Assembly (NCBI RefSeq): GCF_030035675.1
Contig: NC_084499.1
Location: forward strand, 20,439,953-20,503,952
Reading direction: 5' to 3'
DNA from: Rhineura floridana
Lineage: Eukaryota; Chordata; Lepidosauria; Squamata; Rhineuridae
Length of the DNA stretch: 64,000 nucleotides
Shown here: positions 62,501 through 64,000 of the stretch, in pieces
Position numbering within the stretch: position 1 is the stretch's first letter
Layout of the letters: each line of letters begins with the position of its first letter
The notes under the pieces: generated by a model
Told to the model about the DNA's origin: nothing
The model's database searches: none
Seen by the model: only the letters and a program-made list of their open reading frames with translations
Made by a program: the position numbers and the translations under genes

Positions 62501-63799
62501 CAGGGGAAGGTGGCCTGGGAGAAGTGGCAGCCCCTGAGCTGCAGAATTCCCTCGGCACAGAGGTATGTCTGGCACCATCACTGCAGATTGGCCGGAGAAC
62601 GTACAAGTCGGTCAAACTGGGCACGTTCCACAAGGCCTATTGTAGATTACACAGCCAGATTATGTGCATGTTCTCCATGAGGTCTTGTGGATGCGCACAA
62701 TGGTGAGTTGTTACGTACATTAACCGCTCAACTTACATTCCCTTTAACTGGGAGTGTAGTGGCAAATTCAGAAGTGCAGGGTCCCTTCATGACAGTCACA
62801 CCACGCCCCCTCATTTGCTTGCTCTTCGTCAATTCCACACTCCCCAGTCCTTCCCCTGTGCAACTTCTCCCACTACAACAGATGTCCCTAGGAGCCAATC
62901 AGCATGAAAGGGGAGTGTGTTAGCTACTGAGAAGACTCTTCTCAGTGGCTGACTCACCTCCTTTCACTCTGATTGGCTCCAATCAGCAGGAAAGGACAAG
63001 GAAGCACCTAAGAAGATTCTTCCCCCAATTTGCTCGTAGGTCCCGGCTAGGACCCTGCTCCCAAAAAAGTAAGGGTCTCAGCCCCCCATGACCTTGGATA
63101 ACAGCATCCTTGCCCTTGACACACACACAGAGAGACGGTGTATTGGTTAGATGGTTGGGACTAGGAACTGGGAGACAGGGTTCAAATCCCTAATTTGCCA
63201 TTAAGCTCACTGGGCGACCTTGGGCTAGTCACGGTTTCTCAGCCAAACATACCTCACAGGGTTGTTCTGAGGATAAAATCGGAGGGGGGAAGAACCATGT
63301 TTGTATGCCACCTTGTGTATTACATTTATTATAAATGTAATAAATAAATAAACCCAGCCTATTCTTCTGATTTCAAAATTGTGTTAACCTGGAGCCTTAG
63401 GGTGGGTATGAAAGATCTCCAACAGGTGGAACCTCTCCAGCCCCACTAACCATATAATCGCATTTTGTTCTCTTTTTCTTTACCTGCAGTATGCCAGGTG
63501 GTCCCTGAGGTCAAGCGGTCCCTCTCCAGTAAGACAACATTGGTCACCCCCATCTTGGCAAGGTGGTAAGTGGTTTGGCACCCTAAACTGCCTCCCCCAA
63601 CCACCACCACATCGGCAGACTCTGGGAGGGGTTTGCTGGGGCCTTGCCCTCGTGGGGTCTCTTCCTTCAAGGTTTTCTGGTAGGGCACGCTCTTTTCGGC
63701 CAGTTGGCCTGTCCCGTTGCTGAAGAGCCGGACACACTGCTGGGGATGTGGAGGATGGATGGAAGAGGCTATTCGGAATACCTGTCTCAAGTTGGCCAT
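25610..63799 (-). CDS. SARDH: sarcosine dehydrogenase, mitochondrial (SARDH), complete coding region, 20 coding exons
   Basis: Oxidatively demethylates sarcosine to glycine in the mitochondrial matrix, using covalent FAD and tetrahydrofolate and passing electrons to ETF. Coding exons 5' to 3' on the - strand: 63799-63484, 62052-61874, 60091-59912, 59772-59649, 59021-58921, 56773-56669, 54947-54818, 51250-51164, 49750-49660, 45164-45023, 44183-44100, 42806-42693, 40757-40619, 38906-38793, 37196-37049, 33977-33884, 31271-31109, 30614-30446, 29377-29242, 25735-25610. They join in frame into 913 residues (human 918). Order: presequence about 1-35, FAD oxidoreductase domain about 62-430 with [11 protein letters not shown] (64-74) and His103 in TTWHTAG, central linker domain, then the folate-binding GCV_T domain (about 500-780) and its C-terminal barrel. 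Identity to human runs high throughout, well above what the paralogues DMGDH or PDPR would give, and DBH is the neighbour. The untranslated first exon is outside the window. Confidence 0.97.
25985..26165 (-). repeat. repeat family X, diverged
   Basis: Module words CACAAAATACATAGCTGTGT, GCACATTTTCTTTTGAAATG and GCACTGCAAAATGTGGAGAC. Confidence 0.55.
26166..26918. other. SARDH intron 19, unexplained GC-richer block
   Basis: 26490-26720 is GC-rich and compact (GGCCCTTTAAGAACTTAAAA, TTAAAAAGGCTGAGTGTGCT). It may be a transposable-element end, but no second copy or terminal repeat was found. The rest shows nothing. Confidence 0.4.
26919..27345 (-). mobile_element. SINE-A dimer
   Basis: Unit 26919-27108, linker 27109-27170 (AAAGTAAGATCCTAGTCCTC, AATAAAGTGTTGAATTAAAT), unit 27171-27345 with a partly lost head. 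Confidence 0.9.
27346..27695. other. SARDH intron 19, no recognised feature
   Basis: No repeat family or exon recognised. Confidence 0.45.
27696..28240. mobile_element. MITE-5 / MITE-2 / MITE-5 composite
   Basis: MITE-5 words at 27715-27790 (AACATGGCTAACTTAGGTAG), a nearly complete MITE-2 palindrome at 27795-28105 (CCAAAGAATCCTGGGAACTG on the left, TTTCCAGGATTCTTTGGAGG on the right), then MITE-5 words at 28110-28235. The MITE-2 looks inserted into a MITE-5. Confidence 0.75.
28241..29241. other. SARDH intron 19, mostly unrecognised
   Basis: 28740-28830 resembles an inverted LINE tail (AACTCAGGGCAGCTCACAAC). Otherwise nothing recognised. Confidence 0.4.
29242..29377 (-). CDS. SARDH: SARDH exon (residues 827-872)
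   Basis: [37 protein letters not shown]. Part of the C-terminal folate domain. Begins with the last base of a glutamate codon. Donor CCG|GTGAGT. Confidence 0.97.
29829..30392 (+). repeat. AT-rich repeat family Y, copy 2, interrupted
   Basis: Left part to about 29965 (AGGGATGTGCTAGGATTCCA, GCAGATTGGATTTTTATGAA), right part from about 30190 (AAGCAGTGGCTAACGGACAA) to GGAATCCCATCCCTAG. The ends AGGGATG and CATCCCT are inverted. A SINE-S splits it. Confidence 0.75.
29966..30189 (-). mobile_element. SINE with tRNA head and Bov-B tail (Sauria type)
   Basis: On the + strand: AAGTCGATCCCGACTTATGG and CGACCCTACGAATAGGG (complement of the Bov-B-type tail), then the tRNA-like head complement GGGGATTCGAACCCTGGACT, AACCACTATGCCACACT. 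Inserted in repeat Y. Confidence 0.88.
30446..30614 (-). CDS. SARDH: SARDH exon (residues 771-827)
   Basis: [36 protein letters not shown]. Folate-domain core. Splits a glycine codon at its start and a glutamate codon at its end. Donor GA|GTGAGT. Confidence 0.97.
30615..31108. other. SARDH intron 17
   Basis: A short AAT run at 30905-30945 and a MITE-5 scrap at 31005-31060 (TTTCAATGGGTCTACTCTGA). Otherwise nothing. Confidence 0.45.
31109..31271 (-). CDS. SARDH: SARDH exon (residues 717-771)
   Basis: [38 protein letters not shown]. Conserved GCV_T motif region. Donor AAG|GTGTTT is weak. Confidence 0.97.
31400..31560. mobile_element. MITE-3 hairpin element
   Basis: Arms CTTTCAAGGCACTGTCCACG and GCACCTTGGGATGGGTCCTT face each other around CCCACAAGC, then CAGAGTAAAACCCAGTGCTG and TCCACTGCCCTACTGACATC. 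Confidence 0.75.
31710..31875 (-). mobile_element. CR1 3' UTR fragment
   Basis: GCTGGATCAGGCCAAAGGGG, CCATCTAGTCCAGCCTCCCA and GGTTTCCAGCAACTGGCATT, the complement of the CR1 3' end. Confidence 0.85.
31876..32191. other. SARDH intron 16, GC-rich, unrecognised
   Basis: An open + strand frame runs through it into repeats on both sides. It has no recognisable domain. I do not call it a gene. Confidence 0.4.
32192..32395 (+). mobile_element. CR1 3' UTR fragment
   Basis: CTCCACTGTCAGAGGTGGCA, CCGGAAGCCACAGGAGGGGA, GGACTAGATGGGCCCCTTTG. Confidence 0.85.
32396..33079. other. SARDH intron 16, no recognised feature
   Basis: No repeat family or exon recognised. Confidence 0.45.
33080..33182 (+). mobile_element. 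CR1 ORF-end fragment
   Basis: GAACTCCTCCCACAAGAGGT and AAAAGAGGATTTGTGGAGGA, as in LWNSLPQEAVM and the residues after it. Confidence 0.7.
33195..33745 (+). mobile_element. L2-like LINE 3' end
   Basis: Encodes [20 protein letters not shown]- and FQHQLMTF-like words, then a 3' UTR with AGGTTAAGTTGCTTGGAGGC and TTTGGGTAACAAGCAAC repeated at 33520 and 33700. Related to the inverted copy at 38255-38775. Confidence 0.75.
33884..33977 (-). CDS. SARDH: SARDH exon (residues 685-716)
   Basis: [20 protein letters not shown], then [12 protein letters not shown] place the acceptor at CTTCCTCACAG, not at the nearer TCTTGCAG, because only the former keeps RTVLQ (human RAILQ) and the frame. Donor ATG|GTAAGG. 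Confidence 0.95.
34050..34155 (+). mobile_element. SINE-S head fragment
   Basis: tRNA-like head GCCAGGGTTGTGAAGTGGCT, GACTGGGACCTTGGGAGGCC, CATGAAGCTCACTGGGTAAC; tail lost. Confidence 0.7.
34156..34260. mobile_element. MITE-3 half
   Basis: CAGTGGGGCAGCGGAATCTT and TTTCAAGGAGCTGTCTCTAA. Confidence 0.65.
34440..34610 (-). repeat. repeat family X, partial
   Basis: TTTTAGTGCAAATTTCTCGT, ATTTTTGCCAACCAAACTTT and AATATAATGCATTTCTGCA modules. Confidence 0.6.
34611..35296. other. SARDH intron 15, no recognised feature
   Basis: No repeat family recognised. Overlapping frames on both strands near 34850-35180 show no domain. Confidence 0.45.
35297..35445 (+). mobile_element. SINE-A, 5' shortened
   Basis: GGAAGGTCCCAGGTTCAATC, TGGCATCTCCAGGTAGGGCT, GAGCTAGGTGGACCAATGCG. 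Confidence 0.85.
35455..35770 (+). repeat. repeat family X
   Basis: TTCAGTTTGCATTTAAAGCT, TTTTGCAATGCAGTTCTCCA, CCAAAATGTGTTTATTAGGA, AGAAATGTGGAGCACTGAAT. Middle modules are fewer than in the 4195 copy. Confidence 0.8.
35786..35930. mobile_element. MITE-1 hairpin, nearly perfect
   Basis: CCTTTCCCAACCAGTGTGCC opposes GGCACACTGGTTGGGAAAGG, and GGACCACAACTCCCATCAGC opposes GCTGATGGGAGTTGTGGTCC. Arms of about 60 bp with very few mismatches, so it is a young copy. Confidence 0.92.
35964..36200. mobile_element. SINE-A head (+) abutting SINE-A (-)
   Basis: A head fragment at 35964-36003 (GACCATAGCTCAGTGGTAAC) meets a full copy in reverse at 36004-36200. Confidence 0.8.
36201..36574. other. SARDH intron 15, no recognised feature
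   Basis: Nothing recognised. Confidence 0.45.
36575..36955 (-). mobile_element. two SINE-A copies in tandem
   Basis: 36575-36785 full (with a duplicated GCTTTGCCACTGA), then 36786-36955 partial. The usual long linker is shortened here. Confidence 0.85.
37049..37196 (-). CDS. SARDH: SARDH exon (residues 636-685)
   Basis: [35 protein letters not shown]. Folate-domain region. Both ends split codons (Gly, Ser). Donor CAG|GTGAGA. Confidence 0.97.
37197..37944. other. SARDH intron 14, first part
   Basis: No repeat recognised apart from a C/G run near 37520-37532. Confidence 0.45.
37945..38130. mobile_element. MITE-2 hairpin element
   Basis: CTTCTCCAAAAGAATCCTGG, GGAACTGTAGTCTGTCAAGG and GGTTAAACAACTCTGGGAAT. 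Confidence 0.78.
38255..38780 (-). mobile_element. L2-like LINE 3' end
   Basis: The - strand reads [60 protein letters not shown], the usual C-terminus of an L2/CR1-group reverse transcriptase, with an AT-rich 3' tail. About 110 codons remain open. Confidence 0.82.
38793..38906 (-). CDS. SARDH: SARDH exon (residues 598-636)
   Basis: [20 protein letters not shown], then [17 protein letters not shown]. This is the least conserved SARDH exon but aligns to human [20 protein letters not shown]. Acceptor GCTTCCAG, donor GAGG|GTAAAA. It lies only about 13 bp from the L2-like LINE. Confidence 0.95.
38907..39349. other. SARDH intron 13, no recognised feature
   Basis: Nothing recognised. Confidence 0.45.
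39350..39680 (+). mobile_element. probable LINE 3' end, diverged
   Basis: TGGAACTCACTCCCTGTTAA and GAGATACCTGTTAAAACCTT resemble the L2-group ORF end seen at 22860. Low identity. Confidence 0.4.
39836..40356 (-). mobile_element. CR1 3' end, split by a younger insertion
   Basis: Left part 39836-40003 (GGATCAGGCCAAAGGGGGCG, GTTTCCAGCAACTGGCATTC) continues at 40268-40356 (GAGCCATCATGGCTGGTAGC, AATTTGTCTAATCCCCTTTT). The two parts join with little loss. Confidence 0.85.
40004..40267 (+). mobile_element. CR1 copy of the canonical ATTCTATG type, nested
   Basis: GATGGACATCAGGAAAAACT, TGGACTTGATGGCCTTATAG and the terminal ATTCTATGATTCTATGA, the classic CR1 3' end. A different CR1 subfamily from the host element. 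Confidence 0.92.
40619..40757 (-). CDS. SARDH: SARDH exon (residues 552-598)
   Basis: [38 protein letters not shown]. Start of the folate domain. Donor CAG|GTACCC. Confidence 0.97.
40758..41289. other. SARDH intron 12, no recognised feature
   Basis: A short inverted repeat around 41235-41280 (AAAAGCCTCCATTGG against CCAGTGGAGGCTTTT). Otherwise nothing. Confidence 0.45.
41290..41650 (+). mobile_element. SINE-A dimer
   Basis: Partial unit 41290-41400, linker 41401-41453 (AGAACCATGAGGACTGGATT), unit 41454-41650 with a good head (GGGCTGTAGCTCAATGGTAG). Confidence 0.88.
41885..42245 (-). repeat. repeat family X
   Basis: GCCATATTTCTGCATCAACC, TTTTTTGCACATTTTGGACA, TTCCCAATGCACACTTTTTT, GCATAGCAAAATGCAGACAA. 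Confidence 0.7.
42246..42692. other. SARDH intron 11, no recognised feature
   Basis: Nothing recognised. Confidence 0.45.
42693..42806 (-). CDS. SARDH: SARDH exon (residues 514-551)
   Basis: [38 protein letters not shown]. Joins the central and folate domains. A seven-C run falls in frame at Gln-Pro-Pro-His. Donor ATT|GTGAGT. Confidence 0.97.
42890..43332 (-). mobile_element. SINE-A dimer
   Basis: Unit 42890-43080, linker 43081-43143 (GCAAGATTCTAGTCCTCATG, CAGAATTAAATAGGAACAGA), unit 43144-43332. Confidence 0.92.
43333..43824. other. SARDH intron 11, no recognised feature
   Basis: Opposing frames of 77-103 codons overlap here, with no domain and no splice context. Nothing recognised. Confidence 0.45.
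43825..43985. mobile_element. MITE-2 hairpin element, short form
   Basis: CCCCAAAGAATCCCGAGAAC and GTAAACCATGGTTCCTGGGA, flanked by TATTTAAAGCA and ACTTTAAATGTATGG. Confidence 0.78.
44100..44183 (-). CDS. SARDH: SARDH exon (residues 486-513)
   Basis: [28 protein letters not shown]. 28 codons, phase 0. Acceptor GACTCCGCAG, donor CCA|GTAAGT. Confidence 0.97.
44331..44549 (+). mobile_element. SINE-S (tRNA head, long body)
   Basis: Head CAGTGTGGTGTAGCGGTTAG, GACCTGGGAGACCAGAGTTC; body GCACACTGGGTGACCTTGGG, CTACCTCACAGGGTTGTTGT; tail AAAAGTGGCATATAAATGCA. Same family at 49418, 55332 (-) and 63131. Confidence 0.9.
44556..44880 (+). mobile_element. CR1 3' end
   Basis: CTGTGGAATTCGCCCCCACA, TTGGATGGCTTTAAAAGAGG, then 3' UTR GGACTAGATGGGCCACTGGC. 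Directly follows the SINE-S tail. Confidence 0.88.
45023..45164 (-). CDS. SARDH: SARDH exon (residues 438-485)
   Basis: [40 protein letters not shown]. The most strongly conserved stretch. Donor GAG|GTCAGA departs from GTRAGT. Confidence 0.97.
45300..45548 (-). mobile_element. hAT-like DNA element fragment
   Basis: In sense orientation starts AGGGGTTCCCAAACTGTGCT and carries ACCAGCTTCGTTCAGGTGGT, matching the longer copy at 61265-61592. The right end is missing. Confidence 0.7.
45610..45720. mobile_element. MITE-5 hairpin
   Basis: TTTTACTCAGAGCAGACCTA opposes TGGGTCTGCTCTGAGTAGAG around GACATGACTAACTTAAATTC. Confidence 0.7.
45721..46733. other. SARDH intron 9, unexplained GC-rich block
   Basis: 45890-46620 is GC-rich with acidic-looking - strand frames (for example [20 protein letters not shown]) and a (TCC)n run at 46270-46288. 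No family, terminal repeat or splice context recognised. It may be a piece of an unclassified mobile element. Confidence 0.35.
46734..47040 (+). mobile_element. SINE-A remnants with linker
   Basis: Head piece at 46734-46765, degraded copy 46870-46972, linker 46973-47030 (GAACGATGAGGACTAGAATC). Confidence 0.75.
47041..47665 (-). mobile_element. two LINE 3' ends, inverted
   Basis: Tail complement at 47050-47200 (ATTTCTATCCCGCCCTTCTA), a second tail at 47270-47330 (CCTTTCGGCTAAAGGCCCCC), then an ORF-end complement to 47665 (AGTATTCCAGAGCTTGGGGG). Confidence 0.6.
47666..47760 (+). mobile_element. SINE-A fragment
   Basis: AAGGTGCCAGGTTCAATCCT, CCCCAGGTAGGGTTGTAAG. Confidence 0.7.
47761..48065 (+). 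mobile_element. CR1 3' UTR then SINE-A tail
   Basis: GGTGGCATGCTTCTGCATAC, GGACTAGATGGGCCACTGGC, then GAGAGCTGCTGCCAGTCAGT, GAGCTAGATTAATCAGTG. Confidence 0.85.
48100..48250. mobile_element. MITE-1 hairpin
   Basis: GTGGCCCTTCTAGATGTTGC opposes GCAACATCTGGAGAGCCACA. A second short hairpin (TTGGACTACAATTCCCAACA) follows at 48270-48345. Confidence 0.85.
48346..48640. other. SARDH intron 9, no recognised feature
   Basis: Nothing recognised. Confidence 0.4.
48641..48812 (+). mobile_element. LINE 3' tail
   Basis: Repeated TTTTCAAGATGTTTT words, then TGCCGCCCTGAGCTCCTACT and GAGATATAAATTTAAT. Same tail type as 63925-63995 and, inverted, 9120. Confidence 0.65.
48838..49140 (-). mobile_element. CR1 3' end
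   Basis: GAGCCTGCTGGATCAGGCCA, CATCTAGTCCAGCATCCTGT, CTAGTAGCCATTGATAGCCC, AATTTGTCTAATCTTCTTTT. Very close to the 57644 copy, so of the same young subfamily. Confidence 0.92.
49235..49292 (-). mobile_element. SINE-A head fragment
   Basis: AACCTGGAACCTTCTCCATG, TCTGCCACTGAGCTATGGCC. Confidence 0.75.
49418..49630 (+). mobile_element. SINE-S, full length
   Basis: Head CCAGTGTGGTGTAGCGGTCA, GACCTGGGAGACCAGGGTTC; body TACCTCACAGGGTAGTTGTG; tail GAGGAAAGGTGGGATATAAA. Ends about 30 bp from a SARDH exon. Confidence 0.92.
49660..49750 (-). CDS. SARDH: SARDH exon (residues 408-438)
   Basis: [29 protein letters not shown]. End of the FAD domain, with the glycine-rich loop. Both ends split codons (Gly, Arg). 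Donor TAG|GTGAGC. Confidence 0.97.
49876..49902. repeat. poly-A run
   Basis: About 18 uninterrupted A. Confidence 0.9.
50076..50262 (-). mobile_element. SINE-A
   Basis: ATTGGTCCATCCAGCTCAGT, CACTGACTGGCAGTGGCTCT, GGGACCTTCTGCATGCAAGG. Confidence 0.88.
50263..50664. other. SARDH intron 8, unexplained block before tandem array
   Basis: GC-rich. A + strand frame is open through most of it and into the array. No domain recognised. Possibly part of the same unit as the array. Confidence 0.4.
50665..51015. repeat. tandem repeat, unit 125 bp, nearly three copies
   Basis: GAGGATGACTGGTGCTGAAG at about 50705 and 50830, and its variant AGAAGATGACTAGTGCTGCA at about 50955. Also GCATAGAGCTGTCCAAGGT twice and GACAGAGCTGCAG between units. 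Period 125 bp; identity about 85-90 percent. Confidence 0.88.
51164..51250 (-). CDS. SARDH: SARDH exon (residues 379-408)
   Basis: [28 protein letters not shown]. Acceptor TTTTTTTAAAG, placed so that AG completes the glutamate codon. Donor CTG|GTAAGA. Confidence 0.96.
51251..51909. other. SARDH intron 7, no recognised feature
   Basis: An inverted-repeat pair at 51770-51800 and 51840-51870 (AAGCAGTTTCCATCAAAACC against GATTTCAGTGGAAACTGCTT) suggests a hairpin element of about 120 bp centred near 51810. Otherwise nothing. Confidence 0.5.
51910..52352 (-). mobile_element. SINE-A dimer
   Basis: Unit 51910-52092, linker 52093-52155 (ACAGATTCTAGTCCTCATTG, AAAGGGCTCTATTAAATAGG), unit 52156-52352. 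Confidence 0.9.
52353..53322. other. SARDH intron 7, no recognised feature
   Basis: No exon or repeat family recognised over nearly 1 kb. Confidence 0.45.
53323..53455. mobile_element. MITE-1 hairpin
   Basis: AGCCAATGTGGTGCCCTCTA opposes TAGAGGGTGCCACATTGGCT. Confidence 0.88.
53503..53602. repeat. (CT)n and (CA)n-(GA)n microsatellites
   Basis: (CT) at 53503-53521; (CG)(CA) at 53551-53590, then (GA). Confidence 0.93.
53603..54029. other. SARDH intron 7, no recognised feature
   Basis: Nothing recognised apart from a short LINE-like tail at 53765-53795 (GGGGATATAACTTTAATAAA). Confidence 0.4.
54030..54250. mobile_element. MITE-2 hairpin element
   Basis: ATCCACACCATACACTGAAA, CCCAAAGAATCCTGGGAAGT, ACAATTCTCAGAGTGACTTA, AGGAAACTCTGGGAATTC. 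Confidence 0.8.
54500..54740. mobile_element. MITE-5 scrap followed by complete MITE-3 hairpin
   Basis: MITE-5 words at 54505-54555 (GACTTAGAAGTAAGCCCTAC). MITE-3 from about 54560: CAGTGGGGCAGTGGAATCCA, GGGTTTTAGTCTGAACATTT, CTGTCCTAAGTGCTGAAACC, then the opposing GAGCACTTTGCACAGCTCCT and TTTTCCACTGAGGCACCTCT. Confidence 0.8.
54818..54947 (-). CDS. SARDH: SARDH exon (residues 336-379)
   Basis: [41 protein letters not shown]-domain region. Donor CAG|GTGAGG. Confidence 0.97.
54948..55331. other. SARDH intron 6, no recognised feature
   Basis: Nothing recognised. Confidence 0.45.
55332..55564 (-). mobile_element. SINE-S
   Basis: TTGCATTTCTATCCCACCTT (tail complement), AGTGGCCCAAGGTCACCCAG, AACCACTATACCACACTGGC (head complement). 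Confidence 0.88.
55835..55955. mobile_element. MITE-1 variant, nearly perfect hairpin
   Basis: AGCTTGGAAAAGTTACTTTT opposes AAAAGTAACTTTTCCAAGCT, and ACTACAGCTCCCATCAGCC opposes GGCTGATGGGAGTTGTAGT. Arms of about 45 bp. Confidence 0.93.
56013..56215 (+). mobile_element. SINE-A
   Basis: GGGCTGTAGCCCAGCGGCAG, TTGCATGCAGGAAGTCCCCG, GCGTGGTGGACCAATGGCCT. Confidence 0.9.
56345..56530 (+). mobile_element. SINE-A
   Basis: GGCCATAGCTCAGGGGCAGA, TTTGCATGCAGAAGGTCCCA, GTCTGACTCAGTATAAGGCG. Confidence 0.9.
56669..56773 (-). CDS. SARDH: SARDH exon (residues 301-335)
   Basis: [35 protein letters not shown]. 35 codons, phase 0. Acceptor TTATTTTTAG, donor GAG|GTGAGT. Confidence 0.97.
56774..57643. other. 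SARDH intron 5, mostly unrecognised AT-rich DNA
   Basis: 56990-57050 resembles the left end of repeat X (TTAGGGATGGGGAGGAATTT). 57150-57600 is AT-rich and may be a diverged repeat (GTGGATGAAATTTGTAGGTA echoes TTGAATGAAATTTGCAGGCA about 130 bp later), but no family is clear. Confidence 0.4.
57644..58750 (-). mobile_element. CR1 LINE, 5'-truncated, long open frame
   Basis: Non-LTR retrotransposon in SARDH intron 5, same strand as the gene. About 300 codons of the reverse-transcriptase C-terminal half are open: [24 protein letters not shown] (FADD catalytic box), [37 protein letters not shown] and [18 protein letters not shown]. It ends at codon 'NGY', then the 3' UTR runs to ACATAAGAACATAAG on the + strand. 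The N-terminal half and 5' end are absent. The lack of stops points to recent insertion. Not a host gene. Confidence 0.95.
58921..59021 (-). CDS. SARDH: SARDH exon (residues 267-300)
   Basis: [36 protein letters not shown]-domain region. Acceptor TTCTCCAACAG. The donor CAG|GTTCGT is non-standard at +3 and +4. Confidence 0.96.
59133..59400 (+). mobile_element. two SINE-A fragments
   Basis: 59133-59310 (CCTGCATGCAGAAGGCCCCA, AACTAGATGGGCCGACGGTC) and 59311-59400 (TCAGTGGCAGAGCACCCAGT). Confidence 0.8.
59649..59772 (-). CDS. SARDH: SARDH exon (residues 226-267)
   Basis: [40 protein letters not shown]. Contains the NC-G flavin-site strand. Donor ATGG|GTAAGA. Confidence 0.97.
59912..60091 (-). 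CDS. SARDH: SARDH exon (residues 166-225)
   Basis: [40 protein letters not shown]. 60 codons, phase 0. Two nearby AGs exist; TTTCCTAG is chosen because it keeps the leading Leu-Gly. Donor CTG|GTAAGT. Confidence 0.97.
60125..60310 (-). mobile_element. CR1 3' UTR fragment
   Basis: CATCCAGTCCAGCATCCCAT, TCTCACAGTGGCCAAGGAGA, TTTCCAGCAACTGGTATGCA. Confidence 0.85.
60328..60530 (-). mobile_element. CR1 3' end, second copy
   Basis: AGGCCAAAGGCCCATCTAGC, CCCAGCAACTGGCACTCAGA, ATAGCTAGTAGCCATCAATA. Confidence 0.82.
60562..60690. mobile_element. MITE-1 hairpin
   Basis: TTGCCCTCCAGATGTTGCTG opposes CAGCAACATCTGGAGGGCCA; centre GGCCATTGGCCATGCTTGCT. Confidence 0.9.
60770..60905. mobile_element. MITE-1-like hairpin, diverged
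   Basis: GCCAACGTTGTGCCCTCTAG and AGTCATGATGGGAGTAGGAG, AAGGGTCCCCAATGGCTACC. Confidence 0.6.
61075..61200 (+). mobile_element. CR1 ORF-end/3' UTR fragment
   Basis: TTTAGAAGAGGATTAGACAC, CTATCAGCATCTACTAGC, CCTCCACAGTCAGAGGCAGT. Confidence 0.75.
61265..61592 (+). mobile_element. hAT-like DNA element with terminal inverted repeats
   Basis: Left end CTAGGGGTTCCCAAATTGTG, right end GGGTTGGGAACCATTGG. CAGNGGTTCCCAAxxTGTG is a common amniote hAT (Charlie-group) terminus. No transposase; non-autonomous. Confidence 0.8.
61600..61790. repeat. repeat family X-like fragment
   Basis: AAGTGCATACAAAAGGTGTA and TTTTACTGGGGGACACAT resemble the X module but are diverged. Confidence 0.4.
61874..62052 (-). 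CDS. SARDH: SARDH exon (residues 106-165)
   Basis: [43 protein letters not shown]-domain region downstream of the flavin-attachment site. Donor TCT|GTAAGT. Confidence 0.97.
62053..62740. other. SARDH intron 2 (first coding intron), no recognised feature
   Basis: Nothing recognised. A + strand frame at 62345-62680 has no domain. Confidence 0.45.
62750..63110 (+). mobile_element. MITE-4 element, longest copy
   Basis: GCAGGGTCCCTTCATGACAG, CCAATCAGCATGAAAGGGGA, CTTTCACTCTGATTGGCTCC, GGTCTCAGCCCCCCATGACC. Internal arms inverted. Confidence 0.8.
63131..63355 (+). mobile_element. SINE-S
   Basis: Head TGTATTGGTTAGATGGTTGG, GACTAGGAACTGGGAGACAG; body GCGACCTTGGGCTAGTCACG; ends in (AAAT)n. Confidence 0.88.
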
Positions 63800-63805
63800 G
63801 GTGAC
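63484..63805 (-). CDS. SARDH: SARDH first coding exon (residues 1-106)
   Basis: ATG at 63799-63797 in CACCATGG, a near-ideal Kozak context, six bases after the acceptor TTTTTGTCTTCCCAG; 63805-63800 is 5' UTR. Residues 1-35 are Arg/Ser-rich and acid-free, a mitochondrial presequence. [14 protein letters not shown] follows, then [11 protein letters not shown] (dinucleotide-binding fold) and TTWHTAG, where His103 matches the covalent-FAD histidine. Donor CAG|GTAAAG. Confidence 0.96.
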
Positions 63806-64000
63806 CTGGGAAGACAAAAAAAGGCACCATGGCAATTCACCAAGCTAAAAAGGAGAGCATGCAAACACTGTTGAACACCTTTACTTCACAACCAAGGTGC
63901 TAAAATCTTCAGCCTGGAAATCTTAGTATGAACTGCCACCCTGGGCTCCTACTAGGAGGAAGGGCAGGATATAAATCAAATGAATAAATAAACTGCGCTT
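63806..64000. other. SARDH intron 1 (5' UTR intron), with LINE tail
   Basis: Pyrimidine tract next to the acceptor; 63925-63995 is a + strand LINE 3' tail (CACCCTGGGCTCCTACTAGG, GGCAGGATATAAATCAAATG). The untranslated first exon lies beyond the window. Confidence 0.6.

Noticed and set aside
25610-63799. DMGDH or PDPR instead of SARDH
   Set aside because: The motifs [20 protein letters not shown] and [17 protein letters not shown]-like C-terminus follow SARDH, and DBH is the known neighbour.

Overview
The window is nuclear DNA of a vertebrate, almost certainly a squamate reptile (lizard or snake). It has spliced genes with GT-AG introns, a Bov-B (RTE) LINE 3' end, SINEs with a tRNA head in the Sauria style, many CR1 LINE copies, many short hairpin DNA elements, and long microsatellites (GATA, GAAA, CA/GA). 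No retroviral or other capsid-bearing element was recognised.

Two complete host genes fill most of it, tail to tail. On the + strand is dopamine beta-hydroxylase (DBH): 12 coding exons from 6000 to 24077, predicted 623 residues. It has a TATA box, a Phox2-type homeodomain site and an upstream block resembling the mammalian noradrenergic enhancer. On the - strand is mitochondrial sarcosine dehydrogenase (SARDH): 20 coding exons from 63799 down to 25610, predicted 913 residues. Its 5' untranslated exon and promoter lie beyond 64000. The two stop codons are 1,532 bp apart. The same DBH-SARDH neighbourhood is known in mammals, which supports both orthology calls. Every exon junction keeps frame. 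All six copper ligands of DBH and the flavin-attachment histidine of SARDH are present.

Layout: 1-5776 is upstream intergenic DNA with CR1, SINE and hairpin elements plus a GAAA microsatellite. 5777-5999 is the DBH promoter and 6000-24077 is DBH. 24078-25609 holds the two converging 3' ends. 25610-63805 is SARDH, whose introns are full of repeats, including a 5'-truncated CR1 with about 300 open codons. 63806-64000 is SARDH intron 1.

The genes act in different compartments. DBH makes noradrenaline inside secretory vesicles, while SARDH demethylates sarcosine in the mitochondrial matrix, so their adjacency looks like ancient synteny rather than a pathway. The most interesting non-coding signals are a 312-bp copy of the exon 6/intron 6 junction inside DBH intron 8; a tRNA-Ala-like SINE that seems to share its tail with the local CR1 and repeatedly occurs as a dimer with a constant linker; two AT-rich repeat families with matching termini; several nested insertions; and two tandem arrays.

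Repeat family names used below (SINE-A, SINE-S, MITE-1 to MITE-5, X, Y) are labels for this window only. Boundaries of repeats were judged by eye and may be off by 5-20 bp.
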